A DNA stretch of 43,418 nt from positions 1 through 43,418 of the forward strand of contig MCFE01000706.1 of the NCBI GenBank assembly GCA_002104905.1. The letters run 5' to 3'. A program made the translations under genes and the position numbers. Numbering within the stretch: position 1 is the stretch's first letter; each line of letters starts with the position of its first letter. Shown here piece by piece: positions 41,409 through 43,418 of this stretch. The notes below the pieces were generated by a model, which saw only the letters and a list, made by a program, of their open reading frames with translations, ran no database searches and was not told the DNA's origin. The DNA comes from Basidiobolus meristosporus CBS 931.73. Lineage: Eukaryota; Basidiobolomycota; Basidiobolomycetes; Basidiobolales; Basidiobolaceae.

Positions 41409-42906
41409 ATGACAGACAAAGCCTCTGCCAACGACTTCGAGCATCAATACAATATCGCCAAAAAGGGTGATGAGTTGGGAGAGGTGACCATCCAAGGCAC
41501 AAGAACCGCCTCCAGCACCTCTGCATACTGGCATCTGCTTTGTATTTTGGCTGGTAGTGGATCAGTATCCTTTAGCATTTGAGCCAGTTGATTACTTGAA
41601 ACCGATGTGTATCTTGCTCTACTATCCTTAATTCCAATTCTATAGTTATCATTGCCATATGTCTTGGGAACCACTGGTTGGATCGGTGTCATAATCATCG
41701 TCCTCTGCACCCTCTTCGCCATCTATAACAACATCCTGCTCGTGAGATGCCTCTATGCTAACCCGTAAGTAGAGCAGTATCTGACCATCCATAGACGACT
41801 CGTGCTGATGTATTGCTTAGTGAGAAGCGCATGAATACCTATACCGATATTGGACAAGCCTCCTTTGGCATTGTTGGCAAAGTGGCAGTATGGTTCTTCC
41901 ACAACTCCATCGTCATCGGTGGCCCTATTGTATATATGATCTTGGCTGGAGGAAATATCCAACAGCTTGTGTCGCAGCTTGGGGTGACGCTCAAGAAGGA
42001 GTATTGGATTATGATCTGTGCTGCAACTGTGTTCGTCCCATTCGTCACCTTCAAGAACATCCGCGAAGTTACCGTTCTCTCCTTTTTCGGAACCTTCACC
42101 ACCGTCTTTGCCATCATTGTCGTGGTCGTCGTCAGTTTCGTTGGCACTAACCACCCCGTACCTGAAACCGAGCCTACCCATACATTTGTTAGCTGGAGCC
42201 ATGTCCCGCTTGCTCTCGGATCCATTGGGTTTTCTTTCGGTGGAAACGTCGTCTTTCCCCACGTTGAAGCTACCATGAAAAACCCCAAGGCCTGGAACAA
42301 AGTGATGTCTTTGTCGATCGGCTCGGTGTCTATCCTCTACCTCTTGATTGCTATCTGTGGCTACTATGTCTTCGGTTCCAGCGTCAAGGCACCAATCTTC
42401 GAGAGTCTTTCTACCAAGGACCCAGCCACCATTGCAGCAATGATCTTGATCACCCTTCACGTGCTTCTGGCTTCCCCTATCTTCTTGTTCGGTTTCGTCA
42501 ACGAGTTGGAACATAGCTTCAACATCAACCAAGAGCGCTTCTCCAAGATCACGTATTACTCTATCCGTACCGTGATCCGTACTGCCACGATTTTCTTCGT
42601 TGGGTTGATTGCGGTGGTTGTACCCTTCTTTGGTAACGTAATGTCTCTGATCGGGGCGCTTTCAGAGTGTATGACAGTTTTCGTAAGTGTAACTTCATTT
42701 CCATCAAATCCGAACCGATTTAGTAACTCGATCATCCTTAGGTTCTACCTGTTGTCTGCTATGTCAAACTCTTCGGATGGAGAAGATGCAATGTCGTACA
42801 ACTGATCTGGTTTGCCATCACCATCGCCGTCGGTCTAGTAGGTTGTGTCTGGGGATCCATTGATGCTATCATTGCACTCAAGAACGATTTCCAAGGCAAA
42901 AATTAA
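41409..42906 (+). CDS. amino-acid transporter, Aa_trans (AVT/SLC36-like) family
   Basis: Four exons: 41409-41564, 41646-41764, 41821-42682 and 42742-42906, with GT-AG introns of 81, 56 and 59 nt; the product is 433 aa. A ~35-residue hydrophilic N-terminus precedes about 11 membrane segments. The first junction gives the family signature AYWHLLCILAGSGSLSLPY and GWIGVIIIVLCTLFAIYNN; later segments include WFFHNSIVIGGPIVYMILAG, FFGTFTTVFAIIVVVVVSF, GFSFGGNVVFPHVEATM (the conserved G..VFP helix), VSILYLLIAICGYYVFG, LHVLLASPIFLFGF and GLIAVVVPFFGNVMSLIGA. Exon 4 supplies VLPVVCYVKLFGW and the last helix. AVT proteins move neutral amino acids across vacuolar or plasma membranes, H+-coupled; the exact substrate cannot be read from sequence. 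Confidence 0.92.
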
Positions 42907-43418
42907 TGTACATTAGTATGCACGAGTTTTCTTTTCAAGGACAATATTTAGAGTTTTTTTAGTTAAACGGACATTTTTTTATTTGTTTAATTTCCCATGG
43001 ACAATCACGGACAATCTTCACACTTTCTTCATCTCTAGTAACCTGTTTGATACCAAATAAATCCACCCTCCCGAATACCACTTAATTTCGGAACGTACTC
43101 ATTTCCACTGCACGTGATCTCAACTCTAGATTTCACTTCATGGCTGTAGTTACGCGCATATCATATAGATAACATGTCAGATTCTTTTTTTCTCGGCAGT
43201 TTTTTGATATCTGAGTGATCCGTGGAATGTAGCTGTGTTTGAGACTTCAAGCGCCACCGAAATGAAAGTAGTCGCCTTAGTGAGGTAGCTCTTTGGAAAC
43301 AGTAGAAGCAATGTCGCCTCGAAAATAACCCGGTTTTGTTTCAAATAAACGTTCAAGCGGTGGAAAGGACAGTTGCTTCAATATGATGCAGTGCGTTGCC
43401 AACGGTCACGAAATCGTG
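42907..43418. other. 3' flank of the transporter gene, no further gene seen
   Basis: About 510 bp with T-rich runs (TTTTTTTAGTTAAACGG near 42955, TTTTTTTCTCGG near 43187) that may serve the 3' end of the transporter transcript. No open frame of note. Confidence 0.5.

Noticed and set aside
41753-42532. 259-codon minus-strand open frame opposite the transporter
   Set aside because: It mirrors the transporter exon on the plus strand, which has family motifs, correct splice sites and a TATA box.

Overview
The window looks like nuclear DNA of a fungus, most likely an early-diverging (Mucoromycota-like) lineage. The clues are short spliceosomal introns (56-81 nt), TATA boxes 55-65 nt before start codons, a fungal-type vacuolar amino-acid transporter, a NUDCD1 orthologue, and Ty1/copia and Ty3/gypsy retroelements. 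The lineage is inferred from protein resemblance only; no rRNA or marker gene is present.

The window has two compartments. Positions 1 to about 36,200 are an AT-rich, strongly CpG-poor transposon graveyard. From left to right it holds: a PIF/Harbinger-like transposase remnant (-); a probable gypsy integrase scrap (+); repeat family Y copy 1 (+); decayed copia A (+, 3455-7914); a gypsy fragment (-) interrupted by a lone gypsy LTR; repeat Y copy 2 (-); a longer decayed gypsy (+, 10581 to about 15140); a strict 10-bp minisatellite; an unrecognised coding-like repeat X copy 1; copia B (-, 19110-23194); a lone copia LTR (+); copia C (-, split as 23761-25348 and 30844-34037); and, nested inside C, the youngest element, copia D (+, 25349-30843). 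D itself carries an 804-bp solo LTR of a different family. Repeat X copy 2 follows, split by a solo copia LTR with a perfect 5-bp target duplication, then a degenerate LTR.

Positions 36,200-43,418 are genic with normal CpG content: a broken CTDSPL2-type phosphatase gene (+) whose catalytic DxDxT segment is missing; a small lysine-rich protein (-); NUDCD1 (-, two exons, 585 aa); and an AVT/SLC32-36-type amino-acid transporter (+, four exons, 433 aa). These genes do not form a pathway.

Relative ages can be read from nesting and decay. Gypsy and copia A/B are old (many stops, catalytic residues lost). C is younger, D younger still (LTRs about 97% identical by eye), and the 804-bp solo LTR in D is the latest datable insertion. 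The least explained item is repeat X: two inverted-orientation copies that keep similar reading frames on opposite strands and match no family I recognise.
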